A DNA stretch of 64,000 nt from Bartonella grahamii subsp. shimonis (GTDB taxonomy: Bacteria > Pseudomonadota > Alphaproteobacteria > Rhizobiales > Rhizobiaceae), in contig NZ_CP123961.1 of the NCBI RefSeq assembly GCF_036327415.1, positions 1,364,001 to 1,428,000 of the forward strand. The letters are read 5' to 3'. Every line of letters starts with the position of its first letter. The first letter of the stretch is position 1. The notes beneath the pieces were generated by a model. It saw nothing but the letters and a program-made list of their open reading frames with translations, was not told the DNA's origin and did not search any database. Positions 36,101 to 44,393 of this stretch are shown one piece after another. Both the position numbers and the translations under genes were made by a program.

Positions 36101-36328
36101 ACCTTTTTACCGGGCGGTGCAACCTTCTCACTCGAGATGCAGCTGGATGATGGTGCTTTCACCCCTTTGAAATTAGAGGAAACAGAGCAGTTATCCGAGC
36201 CTCTTTGGACAGAGCGCAAATTTATCAGTGGTGACAAAGGCGCCAAACAAGCGCGCTTGAAACTCACCCTTACCGGTGGACCTTCCGCGCGTTCCATGGT
36301 GCGTGATTTTGGCGCCGGTATATTATGA
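33185..36328 (+). CDS. DUF4815 baseplate/tail-fibre-like protein
   Basis: This 1047-residue protein has an N-terminus (SVVFYGMRPFIQAGELNEVQ, HDRLGRLVAQEGDRVERADA) and beta-rich middle that match DUF4815 proteins found in contractile-tail prophages, next to baseplate genes. Residues about 290-370 look like an immunoglobulin-type domain (DKSITAFIKVVQGSKEF to STYKVTYRYRA). It probably forms part of the baseplate periphery or a fibre attachment. It sits one base after the I stop and overlaps the fibre gene in ATGA. Confidence 0.8.
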   Translation: MKHESGLPFAIDRSRGKEEQQSVVFYGMRPFIQAGELNEVQTIIRGRHDRLGRLVAQEGDRVERADAFVNKETKTVTLTDGKIYIAGDIFPVAPAVLNNVSMIGRLEIGVKLQKKWVTHEDDPELLGQVPGTLAEGEPGAARETAKLVWALKEDAQSGTFFPVYILQDGVLIDQKSPSLLEPAMQAIATYDRAHGHYIVRGCRVSALGANNGCQVFSVQEGEANINGFKRKRLAALRHEEREDFASGLVPSETHIFAPQKGKTSFTFKPYYFPIADIQSLLLTKEKTVNVTRGAVAAGRDGVPDKSITAFIKVVQGSKEFKEGTDFKKTGDTIDWAPVGDEPLPGSTYKVTYRYRAKITADKVTAQEITVSGGAEGGDIIVSYTYKLPRIDRIGLNTGGNVVYIKGISADHPMAPNVPDDVLSLATITNNWLETPVVVNDGTRVAPYDEMWRYFQRVLSLDRLMQLERIKSNVDSKEPVAKKGMFADPFLDDSYRDEGFQQTGAVGNGILQLAIDPTFYTAPLKAPVTLDWTNEVIIAQELTTACEKINPYQNFAPLPGTVTLDPATDFWHEQRTDWLSSVTNQLNMGWNRGRSIRKTEISDDLVSATQEKIDFLRQITLHFKIEGFGSSEILESLTFDGVNVLPASRLVADRQGTLEGTFKIPQNITAGTKNIVARGKGGTLATGLFTGQGVIDVKVMRRTTTVKIWTQVDPQAQVFTPDETRQITGIDFHLCKIGNQNHDLVVDLVTTENGYPTADIQAQSFYSMKGAKGGWAEARYDVPLLVPDDRLTAFVIKTDDADHSVSLAKLGDFDAEHQRYVSSHPYVTGPRFSSVNAQSWTAHQDEALAFRVLAARYTQTEKTIDLGTYDLVDCSDLQVRAAIELPSSDCSVIFEIERNNGTIYQLLPFQLLSLTEYISEKIKLRAILKGTEKLSPVLFAPVQLIAGKIHKEATYITRAFSFGEKARLTSYIKTFLPGGATFSLEMQLDDGAFTPLKLEETEQLSEPLWTERKFISGDKGAKQARLKLTLTGGPSARSMVRDFGAGIL

Positions 36329-37713
36329 TGGGGGAAACAGAGATGACAAAAACCAAAAAGCTACAGATGGAATTGCCAAAAGAAGGACGCTTTATCAGTT
36401 CTGAATTCCCCATTTTACGCGATAACCTCAATAAACTTGATCAAGCGCTTATAACTATTGAAGAAAAAGCAGACCGAAAAGCCCCTTTACAACATAAGCA
36501 TACAATCAATGATGTTACCGATCTTGAAGCAGCCCTTAAGTCCAAAATGGCAGCGGATAAAACCTTCACCTTTGCTGATTTAAGCGATATCGAGGGGGCA
36601 AAAGATGCTGCCAACAATTATGTTCTCTATAAATCAAGCAATAATAACTTCACCTTTGGCAGTGCTGTCTCACTGTTGGGCGCACATCAACATAAAACCG
36701 ATGATATTGTGGGGCTTGATGATTTTAGAGCCAAGATTAATCAAGATCTGACAAGTTATGGACGTCTAGCAAGTCCAAATGAATGGCAAAGTTATAATAA
36801 ATTTACCAGTAAAGTCACTATGGGTGGTGATTTGGAACTGTTAGGTAATTCGTCGTTTAATCTTATCCATAACAACAAAGTCGTTAGCAGTCTAAGCACA
36901 AGTGGCAGCATGTTGAAAGGACCGCTTAAAGTCGATGGTGATATTGTTTATACCAAATCACAAGTGGATGCAGCTATACTGGCACAAATAAAGAATCTTA
37001 AAAAAGATTTGACTGATAAAATCACCAATTGGCCGGCTCTTGCCGATGCTGAATTGCTCTATACACATGATGGGAAAATTGAATGGCCCGTCTGGGTCAC
37101 TGATAAAACTAAAGTTGAAATTACAGCCTGGGGTGGTGGGGGTAGTGGTGGTGGATCGGATACGCCATATTTGGGAGGAGGAGGTGGTGGCGGTGGTTGT
37201 TCCGTGTGGTATGGCTATAAAGCCAGTTTAAACGGGCATCAAGATATCACAATTGGAAAAGGAGGAGCTGCTGTTGCAAAACGCTATGTAGAAGGTAATT
37301 CTGGAGGAACAACAACCGTTGGCAAGAATTTTATTACTGCTACAGGAGGACATGGTGGTGGGGGAGCTGACGCCCGTATCTCTCACTCGATTACTGGGAG
37401 TACGACTTCCTTCTATTCAGGCTCTGGTGGTGCTGGAGGAGTGGGAGGAAATTTTGGTTTAGCAACAGACAAATATCCAGGAATTGCCAAAGGCGGAAAT
37501 GGTTGTGCTGGAACGAAAGGAATGGTTGAGAAGACAAGCGGTAATGGGGGTGATACATCAAGGGGGGGCTCTGGAGGAACGGGACAAGGCTCATATAGTT
37601 CAGGAAAAGCGGGGCGTGGCTTTGGGGGTGGTGGAGCAGGTTCTCATGGGACTGATTGTTCAAGTGGTGCTGGGGCTGATGGTGCTGTTTTTATAAGATT
37701 ATGGAAAGAATGA
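36325..37713 (+). CDS. Tail fibre with glycine-rich C-terminal receptor-binding domain
   Basis: This 462-residue protein has an N-terminal stalk with phage tail collar-like repeats (KHTINDVTDLEAALKSK, AHQHKTDDIVGLDDFRAKIN) and a C-terminal domain from about 265 to 462. That domain is dominated by runs of glycine (GGGGSGGGSD, GGGGGGGGCSVWYG, GGAGGVGGNFG), ending GAGADGAVFIRLWKE. Glycine-rich tips of this type bind receptors in other phages (compare the polyglycine sandwich of S16 gp38), so this is the probable host-range determinant. ATG 36325 overlaps the previous stop; ATG 36343 is an alternative. Confidence 0.8.
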   Translation: MMGETEMTKTKKLQMELPKEGRFISSEFPILRDNLNKLDQALITIEEKADRKAPLQHKHTINDVTDLEAALKSKMAADKTFTFADLSDIEGAKDAANNYVLYKSSNNNFTFGSAVSLLGAHQHKTDDIVGLDDFRAKINQDLTSYGRLASPNEWQSYNKFTSKVTMGGDLELLGNSSFNLIHNNKVVSSLSTSGSMLKGPLKVDGDIVYTKSQVDAAILAQIKNLKKDLTDKITNWPALADAELLYTHDGKIEWPVWVTDKTKVEITAWGGGGSGGGSDTPYLGGGGGGGGCSVWYGYKASLNGHQDITIGKGGAAVAKRYVEGNSGGTTTVGKNFITATGGHGGGGADARISHSITGSTTSFYSGSGGAGGVGGNFGLATDKYPGIAKGGNGCAGTKGMVEKTSGNGGDTSRGGSGGTGQGSYSSGKAGRGFGGGGAGSHGTDCSSGAGADGAVFIRLWKE

Positions 37714-37801
37714 ATACAAAACCAAAGAGAGCGCAAGTCAAATGGATAGCTGTTCTATAAGCAGGCTTTATATGTTTTTAAAGTCTTTTTATCGCTCTTT
37801 C

Positions 37802-37826
37802 AAAGCTCTTTTAAAGGGCTTTTTTT
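37802..37826 (+). terminator. Rho-independent terminator after the tail fibre gene
   Basis: The stem AAAGCTCT / AGGGCTTT (one G-T wobble) with a five-base loop is followed by a run of six or seven T. It lies about 90 bases after the fibre stop and immediately before the second palindromic promoter-like element, so it marks the end of the first late operon. Confidence 0.7.
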
Positions 37827-37845
37827 GACTGACAGTGTCAGGCTT
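37823..37845 (+). promoter_or_regulatory. Palindromic late-promoter-like element, copy 2 (before the sheath)
   Basis: This matches the element at 26113-26135, with TTTTGACTGACAGTGTCAG conserved and the dyad CTGACA-G-TGTCAG at 37829-37841. TTGACT is at 37825. It sits directly after a terminator and about 50 bases before the best sheath start, as expected for a promoter or activator site of the second late operon. Confidence 0.6.
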
Positions 37846-37896
37846 ATGGAGCATGGTGATGCTTGTTATTGTCTCTCCATTGATTTGGAGAGCAAA

Positions 37897-39201
37897 ATGG
37901 CAATAGAATTTAATCATGGTATTCGCATTGTAGAGGCTGGTGAGGATTCCCGTCCTTTAGCAACATTTGATCAAACCGCCATTGGGGCGGTTGTTACAGC
38001 CCCTGATGCTGACAACCAAGTTTTTCCCCTCAACGAGCCTGTTCTTCTCTTTACGCATGAGGTGGAGAAAATCCAAAAGCTTGGGGTAAGAGGCACGGCT
38101 CTTGATGTTATCAATGCTGTGCGCGCGCAGGGGATTGAAGCACAAATTATCCTTGTGCGGGTGGAAGAAAAATCAACCATTGCTGAGACACAAACTGAGA
38201 TGGTGGGGTCCAATACGGCTTTGACTGGTGTGCATGCCTTATCGCATGCTAGAGGGCATTTAGGGGTGGAACCTGGGATTTTGTTAGCACCAGCTTATAG
38301 TGCAGGGCGCCTTGATAATGGTAAAAACCCCGTGGCGGATGCCTTGGAACAAGTGGCAGAAAAGCTACAAGCCATTGCGGTGTTTGATACGGGTGGTAAA
38401 AACACGGAAGAAAGCCTTGCCTATCGTGCAGATTTTTCCTCACGCTTTTGTTATTTGATTGACCCTTTTGTACGGGTGGCAAATGGTGATGGGGGTGTTA
38501 GTATTAAACCAGCAAGTCCTTTTGCAGCCGCCATGTTTATCAAACGTGATAAGCAAAGGGGCGGTGTTTTTTGGTCTCCCTCCAACCAAGATGTGCATGG
38601 CATTTTAGGCACAGCGCGTCCCATTAGCTATTTTGATGGCGAAATCGATCATGAGGCAAATCGCCTCAATCAAGCTGATATTGCCACCTTTATTCCCGCC
38701 CGCCTTAGCCAAAATGCGCATTTAAATAATTCTGTGGGGCAAATGGCTGCCAATGGACGCATTTTATGGGGCAATCACACCACCTCGAGTGATCCACTCT
38801 GGCGTTTTGTCAATGTGGTGCGCACCCGTGCAGCATTGGAAAAAACAATCATTAACAATTTACGCCCTTGGGCCAATGACGAGAATCTGACCGGTCAACA
38901 TGTCATTGCTATCACCCGCAGCCTCACGCAGTTTCTTGATGATCTGATTGCCCGTGGTGCGCTTTTAGGGGGGCGAGTTTGGTTTGATCGTGATTTGAAT
39001 TCAAACAGCAATTTACAATTGGGCAAATTGCGGGTGGAATTTGATGCAGAAGAAGTCCCTCCTCTAGAAGATTTGAGTTTCGGGAGCCGGCGCAATGGTG
39101 CTTATTTTGACCGTCTGGCGCAAGATATCCAAAAGAAAATGACTTATCAATTTGGCGATACGCTTGAAACTTATCGCAAGGCAGCAAGGAGTGATGTATG
39201 A
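37897..39201 (+). CDS. Tail sheath protein (P2 FI-like)
   Basis: This 434-residue protein starts at the ATG at 37897. MAIEFNHGIRIVEAGEDSRP is the normal sheath N-terminus and a GGAGAGC ribosome site precedes it. A longer frame from 37825 would run through the palindromic promoter element and is rejected. Family blocks include IGAVVTAPDADNQVFPLNEP, AAAMFIKRDKQRGGVFWSPSN, and the C-terminal RRNGAYFDRLAQDIQKK. It forms the contractile outer tube. The stop overlaps the tube gene start. Confidence 0.92.
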   Translation: MAIEFNHGIRIVEAGEDSRPLATFDQTAIGAVVTAPDADNQVFPLNEPVLLFTHEVEKIQKLGVRGTALDVINAVRAQGIEAQIILVRVEEKSTIAETQTEMVGSNTALTGVHALSHARGHLGVEPGILLAPAYSAGRLDNGKNPVADALEQVAEKLQAIAVFDTGGKNTEESLAYRADFSSRFCYLIDPFVRVANGDGGVSIKPASPFAAAMFIKRDKQRGGVFWSPSNQDVHGILGTARPISYFDGEIDHEANRLNQADIATFIPARLSQNAHLNNSVGQMAANGRILWGNHTTSSDPLWRFVNVVRTRAALEKTIINNLRPWANDENLTGQHVIAITRSLTQFLDDLIARGALLGGRVWFDRDLNSNSNLQLGKLRVEFDAEEVPPLEDLSFGSRRNGAYFDRLAQDIQKKMTYQFGDTLETYRKAARSDV

Positions 39202-39716
39202 CGTTAAGAATTGTACGCGGTTTTACCCTGATTGTTGATGATGATGTCAATCTTCACCTTGATCTTGAGACATTGAAACTGCCCACGTTGGAGGAAATCA
39301 CAGAAACCTATCAACCAGGCGGTTCTGATATGCAAATTGATGTTGCTGGTCTTGGTGTGAAAGCTTTGAGTTTACAAATGAAAATCCGCAGCCACACCCC
39401 CGAAATTATCGGCATCTTTGGTGGCCCCCCTGGTCTTCGTCATAAATTCACTGGCAAAAAACATGTGATCTCTGAAGAAGACGGGCGCGAGCATGAACAT
39501 TCCATTGATGTTACAGGGCGTTTGGTCAAAGTGGATAGTGAAGGCTTAACGGCTGGAAAAGCCACGGGCTATGATTGCGAGATCAAAAATGTTTGGGACT
39601 ATACGGAATTTTGGGATGGTTCTGTTTTGCATCGCTTTTCCTTTAAACGGGGCGGCTGGCTGGTGCGCAATGGACAAGATATCGGCGGGCGGCGCCGCTC
39701 TATTCTCAATTTATAA
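39198..39716 (+). CDS. Major tail tube protein (P2 FII-like)
   Basis: This 172-residue protein forms the inner tail tube. It follows the sheath in an ATGA overlap and has the family's LPTLEEITETYQPGGSDMQ, LSLQMKIRSHTPEIIGIFG and the YDCEIKNVWDYTEFWDGSVL block. Its length is as in P2 FII. The frame is intact. Confidence 0.9.
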   Translation: MTLRIVRGFTLIVDDDVNLHLDLETLKLPTLEEITETYQPGGSDMQIDVAGLGVKALSLQMKIRSHTPEIIGIFGGPPGLRHKFTGKKHVISEEDGREHEHSIDVTGRLVKVDSEGLTAGKATGYDCEIKNVWDYTEFWDGSVLHRFSFKRGGWLVRNGQDIGGRRRSILNL

Positions 39717-39757
39717 GCTTTCATTATTGATGTGGCTCTCATTTATAGGAATTGATC

Positions 39758-40293
39758 ATGACAAGTTTACAAACAAGTGTTGAGGTGGAATTGCAGGTTC
39801 CCCTTGTTTATCAAGACAAGGATGGCAAAGAAACTCTCTGCAAGAAACTGACCTTTTATCGCCCAAACTTCAAGCAAGCACGCCAATTAGCCGTGTTGAT
39901 TGGACCACAGCTGACAAAGTTACTTTTGCCCGCTGTAGAAGAAGATAAAATACCTTTCAGCAATGATATTTTCATTGCCAAGCTTTGTGAGGCTTTATTG
40001 ACTCATGAAGCCATGGAAGGAATCGCCGCGCTTCTGGCAGAGATGTCCCATGAAACGGTTGAACTGATTAATCGTCTTGATGTTGTTGACATTATGGCTG
40101 TGTTTAAGGTTTTTTTTGCTTTTTTTCCCAAACACCAATCCCTTATGCCGGACAATTTGGAGCAGAACTAGCGCTTTATTACCACTGGTCGGCTCTAGAG
40201 ATCAATCAGATGGATTGGCTGGAAGTGATTGCCTATCGCGAAGAATTAGTGCGCTTGAAACAACAAGAATATGAAAGCCAAATGTTAGGATAA
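39758..40293 (+). CDS. Tail assembly chaperones E and E' joined by probable -1 frameshift
   Basis: The zero frame encodes a 137-residue E-like chaperone (ATG 39758 to stop 40171; VPLVYQDKDGKETLCKKLTF to LMPDNLEQN). A second frame, -1 relative to it, is open through the same region to a stop at 40293 and encodes FGAELALYYHWSALEINQMD and WLEVIAYREELVRLKQQ, which matches the E'-like extension. Two perfect slippery heptamers T-TTT-TTT in the correct phase lie at 40111-40117 and 40120-40126. A -1 slip there gives a fusion of about 178 residues. Such frameshifts are a known conserved feature of tail assembly genes between tube and tape measure. Confidence 0.82.
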
Positions 40294-40302
40294 GATGCGA
40301 TC

Positions 40303-42639
40303 ATGGATGTTTCCCTTGTTGTCCGTTTTGTGAATCATCTGCAAGAGGGGATAGCTTCTGCCAAGCGAGACTTAAGAGCCTTTAGCCTCGATATTGCGCA
40401 TTTCCAAAGTCAGACACGAAAGCATTTTAAAGGGTGGTTTGACCCTGAGCACTTGAAAGAATCCACAGAAAAAGCGCAAAATGCTTTTATCCAAGCGCGT
40501 GGACGCATGGTGGGTGCCATTGCGCAAACAGCAACCTTAATAGCGCCGCTCTATAAAGCCATGCAATTTGATCAATCAATGAAAGGCTTGGAAAAGGTTC
40601 TCGATGCTCCTCTTCATCGCTTAAAGGAATTGCGCCGCTTTGCTTTGGAAACCTCCACCAAGATTCCGCTAGCGGCGCGTGAAGTCTTGGAATTGATGAC
40701 TAGTGCCAGCCAAGCAGGGATTGGTGAACAAGATCTCGAGGCTTTTAGTGTTTATGCTGCCAAAGCAGCTGTCGCCTTTGATATGACGGGGGACCAGATT
40801 GGGGAGCGTTTTGCCAAATTGCGCAATGTCTTTAAGCTTAATCAGGCAGGGATTGAAGATTTAGGTGATGCCATCAATCATCTCTCCAACCACATGGCGG
40901 CAAAAGCCAGTGAAGTTTCTGACTTTACCAATCGCGCCACCGGTGCTGCCACCATGTTTAAACTGACAGCCCGTGAAACGGCAGCTTTTGGTACGGCGAT
41001 GATTTCTGCTGGGATTGTTCCCGAAAGTGCCGCGCGTGGTTTTAATGCGATGAGTGCGCGCATACAGGCAGGGGGTAAACATATTGAAGAGGCTTTTACC
41101 AATATTGGTCTCTCTCGCCAAAAATTTATGGAAGATTTGGATAAAGATGCCACCGGCACCTTGGTGCGCTTTTTTAATGTGTTGGGTAAATCCGAACAGG
41201 GGATGCGTTCGCTGATTGCCATTGCTGGACGAGATTTTACCGGTGATTTTGCCAAATTGGTGGGTAACCCCGAACTGTTAGGGCAAGCTTTAGATTATGT
41301 TGAAGACCCACAAGTCTTTAAAGGCTCCGTGGAGCAAGAGGCAGACAAACAAGCAACCGGCGCCATGCGGCAGTTTGAACTTTTGCAAAACCGTATCGTG
41401 GCTTTGGGCATTACCATTGGTGAAGTGCTTCTGCCTCCTGTCAACAGTTTAATGGAAACTGTTGGCAATTTTACCAATGTTCTTATGGCATGGGCAAATG
41501 AACACCCTGTTTTAACCGGTGTGATCATCAAAACCATTGCCGCCCTGATGGCTTTTAACATCGCTTTGCGGGTTGTACGTTTTACTTTTGCCGGAACCCG
41601 CCTTGGGATCCTGCAATTGATTGCCTCTTTTATCAAGCTTGGGTCTCTTAGCCGCATGCTGAAGGCAAGTTGGCGAGGACTCTTGACTTCAGGACGCTCT
41701 CTGGGCTTGCTTACCGCGGGTCTTGGGGCAAGTTCACTTCGACTCTTACGCCCCATGACCTTGTTGGTGGGCGCTTTGCGGGGGATTGCTGTCTCAGGGA
41801 CGGTATTTGCTAGCACCTTTGGTTGGGTAGGAACAGTGATCGAAGTGGTTGGAGCTGCTATTGCCTCTGTTGCGGGGGCTATTTTTACCCCAATAGGAGC
41901 TGCGGTTGCTGCTGTTGTGGCGGTGATCATGGCTGCTGGTTTTGTTTTGTGGAAATATTGGGATCGTTTCTCTTCTTTTGTTAAAGGCTTTGCACGGGGG
42001 ATAGCACATGCTTTTGGTCGTGCTTTTGAGGCTGTCATGCGCTTTTTTGGTGCTGATACCACCACCATCACCAAATGGAAAAATATCATTGCTGCTGCTT
42101 TTGATTTCTCTCAAACTTGGCAAAAGTTTAAACAAGGGCTTGGCGCTGTTGTTCAAAGCTTTGAAGGTTTGTGGGAGGGCGTTAAGCAAAGCCTTTCCAA
42201 CTTTTGGGGCTGGTTGGGAAGCTTTTTTGTCCGGGAAAAGCTCTCGGAGGGTGCCAAGGCAAGTATGGAACAAGCAGGGGAAGATTTAGCGAGTTGGATT
42301 GTCGATGGTTTTATGGGCACCATCTCACAATTGACAGATTTTTGTAAATCTTTGCCAAGCCGCATTAAGGGGTGGTTTGGGTCCATTAATTTAAGAGAGT
42401 TTTTGCCAAGTTTTTTAGGAGGCACAACAGCCATTCAACCGATTGCACAATTTGCGGGGGCGGGGCATGCAAGTTCCCCTTTCACAGAAGCAAAAGGCAA
42501 AGAGCGCTCCCCCACCACGCACAATCAAAATGTCACAGTGCATGTCAATGGCGCCCGTGATCCTGTTGCCACTGGTCAAACGGTTGCCCACGCCATTCAA
42601 CGGGCACGCGCTAATGCCCTGCATGGGGGAACAGAATGA
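40303..42639 (+). CDS. Tail tape measure protein
   Basis: This 778-residue protein sets tail length and lies at the expected place after E/E'. It has an N-terminal coiled coil, a TP901-type core at about 95-330 (LKELRRFALETSTKIPLAAR, LTARETAAFGTAMISAGIVP) and hydrophobic helices between about 390 and 560 (IIKTIAALMAFNIALRVV, VVAVIMAAGFVLWKYW). A Ser/His-rich linker and a C-terminal helix rich in Ala and Arg complete it. At roughly 1.5 angstrom per residue it would specify a tail of about 115 nm. Confidence 0.9.
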   Translation: MDVSLVVRFVNHLQEGIASAKRDLRAFSLDIAHFQSQTRKHFKGWFDPEHLKESTEKAQNAFIQARGRMVGAIAQTATLIAPLYKAMQFDQSMKGLEKVLDAPLHRLKELRRFALETSTKIPLAAREVLELMTSASQAGIGEQDLEAFSVYAAKAAVAFDMTGDQIGERFAKLRNVFKLNQAGIEDLGDAINHLSNHMAAKASEVSDFTNRATGAATMFKLTARETAAFGTAMISAGIVPESAARGFNAMSARIQAGGKHIEEAFTNIGLSRQKFMEDLDKDATGTLVRFFNVLGKSEQGMRSLIAIAGRDFTGDFAKLVGNPELLGQALDYVEDPQVFKGSVEQEADKQATGAMRQFELLQNRIVALGITIGEVLLPPVNSLMETVGNFTNVLMAWANEHPVLTGVIIKTIAALMAFNIALRVVRFTFAGTRLGILQLIASFIKLGSLSRMLKASWRGLLTSGRSLGLLTAGLGASSLRLLRPMTLLVGALRGIAVSGTVFASTFGWVGTVIEVVGAAIASVAGAIFTPIGAAVAAVVAVIMAAGFVLWKYWDRFSSFVKGFARGIAHAFGRAFEAVMRFFGADTTTITKWKNIIAAAFDFSQTWQKFKQGLGAVVQSFEGLWEGVKQSLSNFWGWLGSFFVREKLSEGAKASMEQAGEDLASWIVDGFMGTISQLTDFCKSLPSRIKGWFGSINLREFLPSFLGGTTAIQPIAQFAGAGHASSPFTEAKGKERSPTTHNQNVTVHVNGARDPVATGQTVAHAIQRARANALHGGTE

Positions 42640-42652
42640 GGGGAGGGAGCCT

Positions 42653-43144
42653 ATGAGAGATCCTTTGATGATGTTAGGTCCGCATCAATTTTATGTGGAT
42701 TGGCTGAATTTCCAATCCTTTGAAGAAGAGTTTTCTGCCTCATGGGTTTGTATGGAGCGTTTTGGCAGGTCTCCCAGTTTGCAATTTACCGGCTATGGCA
42801 ATGATCCCAAAACCATTCATGGCGTTTGGTTTCCAGAAGAATTTGGTGATCGGGTAGCCATTGATGCCATCACCACAACGATCAAAAGAGCAAAGCCGGT
42901 CCAGATGCTTCGTTGGATCAATGATACCACCTATAGTGTCCTTCTCCATGGACCCGTGGTGATCACCACGATCAATAAAGACCACGACTATATCAGTCGC
43001 TCTGGTCACTCACAGCGCATCCGCTATTCCATTACGCTCTTGCCCTTTTTTAATGGCGGAAAACCGCAAGGACAAACCCAAGTGGGACAATACCAAGAGG
43101 GACAAACCCAAGAGGGACAAACCCAAGAGGGGCAAATTCCATGA
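42653..43144 (+). CDS. Tail protein U (P2 U-like) with GQTQE repeat tail
   Basis: This 163-residue protein of the P2 U family has the DPLMMLGPHQFYVDWLNF start, RFGRSPSLQFTGYGNDPKTI and the C-terminal SRSGHSQRIRYSITLLPF block. It terminates tail growth. The ATG at 42653 has GGGAGGG upstream, and longer frames overlapping the tape measure are rejected. The last ~22 residues are a low-complexity repeat (GQTQV, GQYQE, GQTQE, GQTQE) encoded by 15-base units. The stop overlaps the X start in ATGA. Confidence 0.87.
   Translation: MRDPLMMLGPHQFYVDWLNFQSFEEEFSASWVCMERFGRSPSLQFTGYGNDPKTIHGVWFPEEFGDRVAIDAITTTIKRAKPVQMLRWINDTTYSVLLHGPVVITTINKDHDYISRSGHSQRIRYSITLLPFFNGGKPQGQTQVGQYQEGQTQEGQTQEGQIP
43070..43129 (+). 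repeat. 15-bp tandem repeat (four units) in the U gene
   Basis: There are four units of GGACAAACCCAAGAG with small changes, in frame, each adding GQTQE or a variant to the C-terminus of the U-like protein. A fifth partial unit GGGCAAATTCC follows. The unit length being a multiple of three allows copy number change without frame loss. Confidence 0.85.
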
Positions 43145-43395
43145 AGATACCAGCAAAGCGTGTTGTTGTAGAGCTAGAGGACATGAGTCTCGATCTCATC
43201 TGCTTTCACCATGCCATGGCTGTGTTAGGGGACCGGAGGCAAGCAGGTTTACTCAAAGGCTATTTAGAAGCCACCTTGGAAGCCAATCCAGAGATTGCCA
43301 AATATGGTATGCTTTTACCGCGAGGCTTAAAAGTCTTTTTACCTGAATTTGTGTTGTCTAATCCCCAAAGCACGGTGACACGGCTATGGGATTAA
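43141..43395 (+). CDS. Tail protein X (P2 X-like)
   Basis: This 84-residue protein of the tail X family is LysM-like: LDLICFHHAMAVLGDRRQAG resembles the usual 'D.iay..yG' start, then TLEANPEIAKYGMLLPRGLK and VFLPEF. It is required for tail completion. It is flanked by overlaps with U (ATGA) and with D. Confidence 0.87.
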   Translation: MKIPAKRVVVELEDMSLDLICFHHAMAVLGDRRQAGLLKGYLEATLEANPEIAKYGMLLPRGLKVFLPEFVLSNPQSTVTRLWD

Positions 43396-44393
43396 TGCGT
43401 ACACACCCTTTTATTGTGGTCAAGGTGGGAGACAAACCTGTTCACGCGGTTTTTTACCAGCGTCTTTTAACCGCAACTATCACTGACCATGCCGGGAATG
43501 AAGCCGATACATTTGAAGCAGAATTTGATGATAGTGGCAATGATTTAGAGGTTCCCTCAAGCAACAGTGCGCTCCAGGTGATCTTTGGCTATGAGAACAG
43601 CATCAGTGCTTTTATGGGGTGTTTTGTTATCGAATCGGTTGTAAGCTCAGGGGGCAGTGATGGAGAGATCTTGCGTCTTTGCGGCAAAAGTGCCTCGATG
43701 CGTAAAGAACTCAAAGAACAGGTGAGTGAACATTTTGACCATAAAACCATTGGCGAGATTGTCGAGACACTCGCCAAACGCCACGGCTATCAAGCAAAGG
43801 TCAGTCCCCAGTTTACCAAACAAACTTTGCCTTATGTGGTGCGTACAGATCAATCGGCTGTTGATTTTTTAACCCGCCTTGCTGACCGCATGCGGGCACG
43901 TTTTTTAATCAAGGACAATAAGTTTTTGTTTTTAAGCGGAGATAATTTACCCGTATTCAAACTTCATAAATACGACTGTTCCAACTGGGAATTCACCCTC
44001 GAGCCACGCACGCAATATGGCACCATTGAAGCTGCTTATTTTGATCGCTCAAAAGGGCAGCAATGCCAAGTCAAGCATCAGACAGGGTTTAGCGGTCCCG
44101 TGCGGCGTTTACGGACTTGTTACACCTGTAAGGAAGAAGCACAAGCTGCTGCTGCATCAGAATCAGACCGACTTTGCCGTGCTGTGGGCAGTGGTTCTTT
44201 GACCCTTGCGGGGCGACCAGAAATCATGGCGGATCAACCGCTTCTCTTGCAAGGGTTTCGAGGCGAAATCAATGGTCTATGGAAAGCCGCTACCGTCACC
44301 CACCGCTATGAAAAACAAAGCGGGTTACACCACAGAAATTACCTTAGAGGCACCAAACAAGGGAAAAGAGGCAGGAGAAAAGGAAACCTCTGA
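43386..44393 (+). CDS. Late control protein D-like tail protein (P2 D), C-terminal frameshift likely
   Basis: This 335-residue protein of the P2 D / T4 gp27-like family forms the baseplate hub ring above the spike. Blocks include LLTATITDHAGNEADTFEAE, QTLPYVVRTDQSAVDFLTRL and ATVTHRYEKQSG. From GGG at 44322-44324 the other frame reads GYTTEITLEAPNKGKEAGEK and stops at 44397, which is the normal D ending. The present frame instead gives LHHRNYLRGTKQGKRGRRKG. A one-base insertion in that G run explains it; only the last ~24 residues are affected. ATG 43395 (TAATG overlap with X) is an alternative start. Confidence 0.85.
   Translation: MGLMRTHPFIVVKVGDKPVHAVFYQRLLTATITDHAGNEADTFEAEFDDSGNDLEVPSSNSALQVIFGYENSISAFMGCFVIESVVSSGGSDGEILRLCGKSASMRKELKEQVSEHFDHKTIGEIVETLAKRHGYQAKVSPQFTKQTLPYVVRTDQSAVDFLTRLADRMRARFLIKDNKFLFLSGDNLPVFKLHKYDCSNWEFTLEPRTQYGTIEAAYFDRSKGQQCQVKHQTGFSGPVRRLRTCYTCKEEAQAAAASESDRLCRAVGSGSLTLAGRPEIMADQPLLLQGFRGEINGLWKAATVTHRYEKQSGLHHRNYLRGTKQGKRGRRKGNL

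Noticed and set aside
37825..37896. Longer sheath start at 37825
   Set aside because: It would translate the palindromic promoter-like element and adds 24 residues not seen in sheath proteins; ATG 37897 has a good ribosome site.
41295..42089. 264-codon minus-strand frame opposite the tape measure gene
   Set aside because: Shadow of the plus-strand tape measure; the residue pattern (Pro/Ala/Thr/Lys-rich) is typical of an antisense frame.
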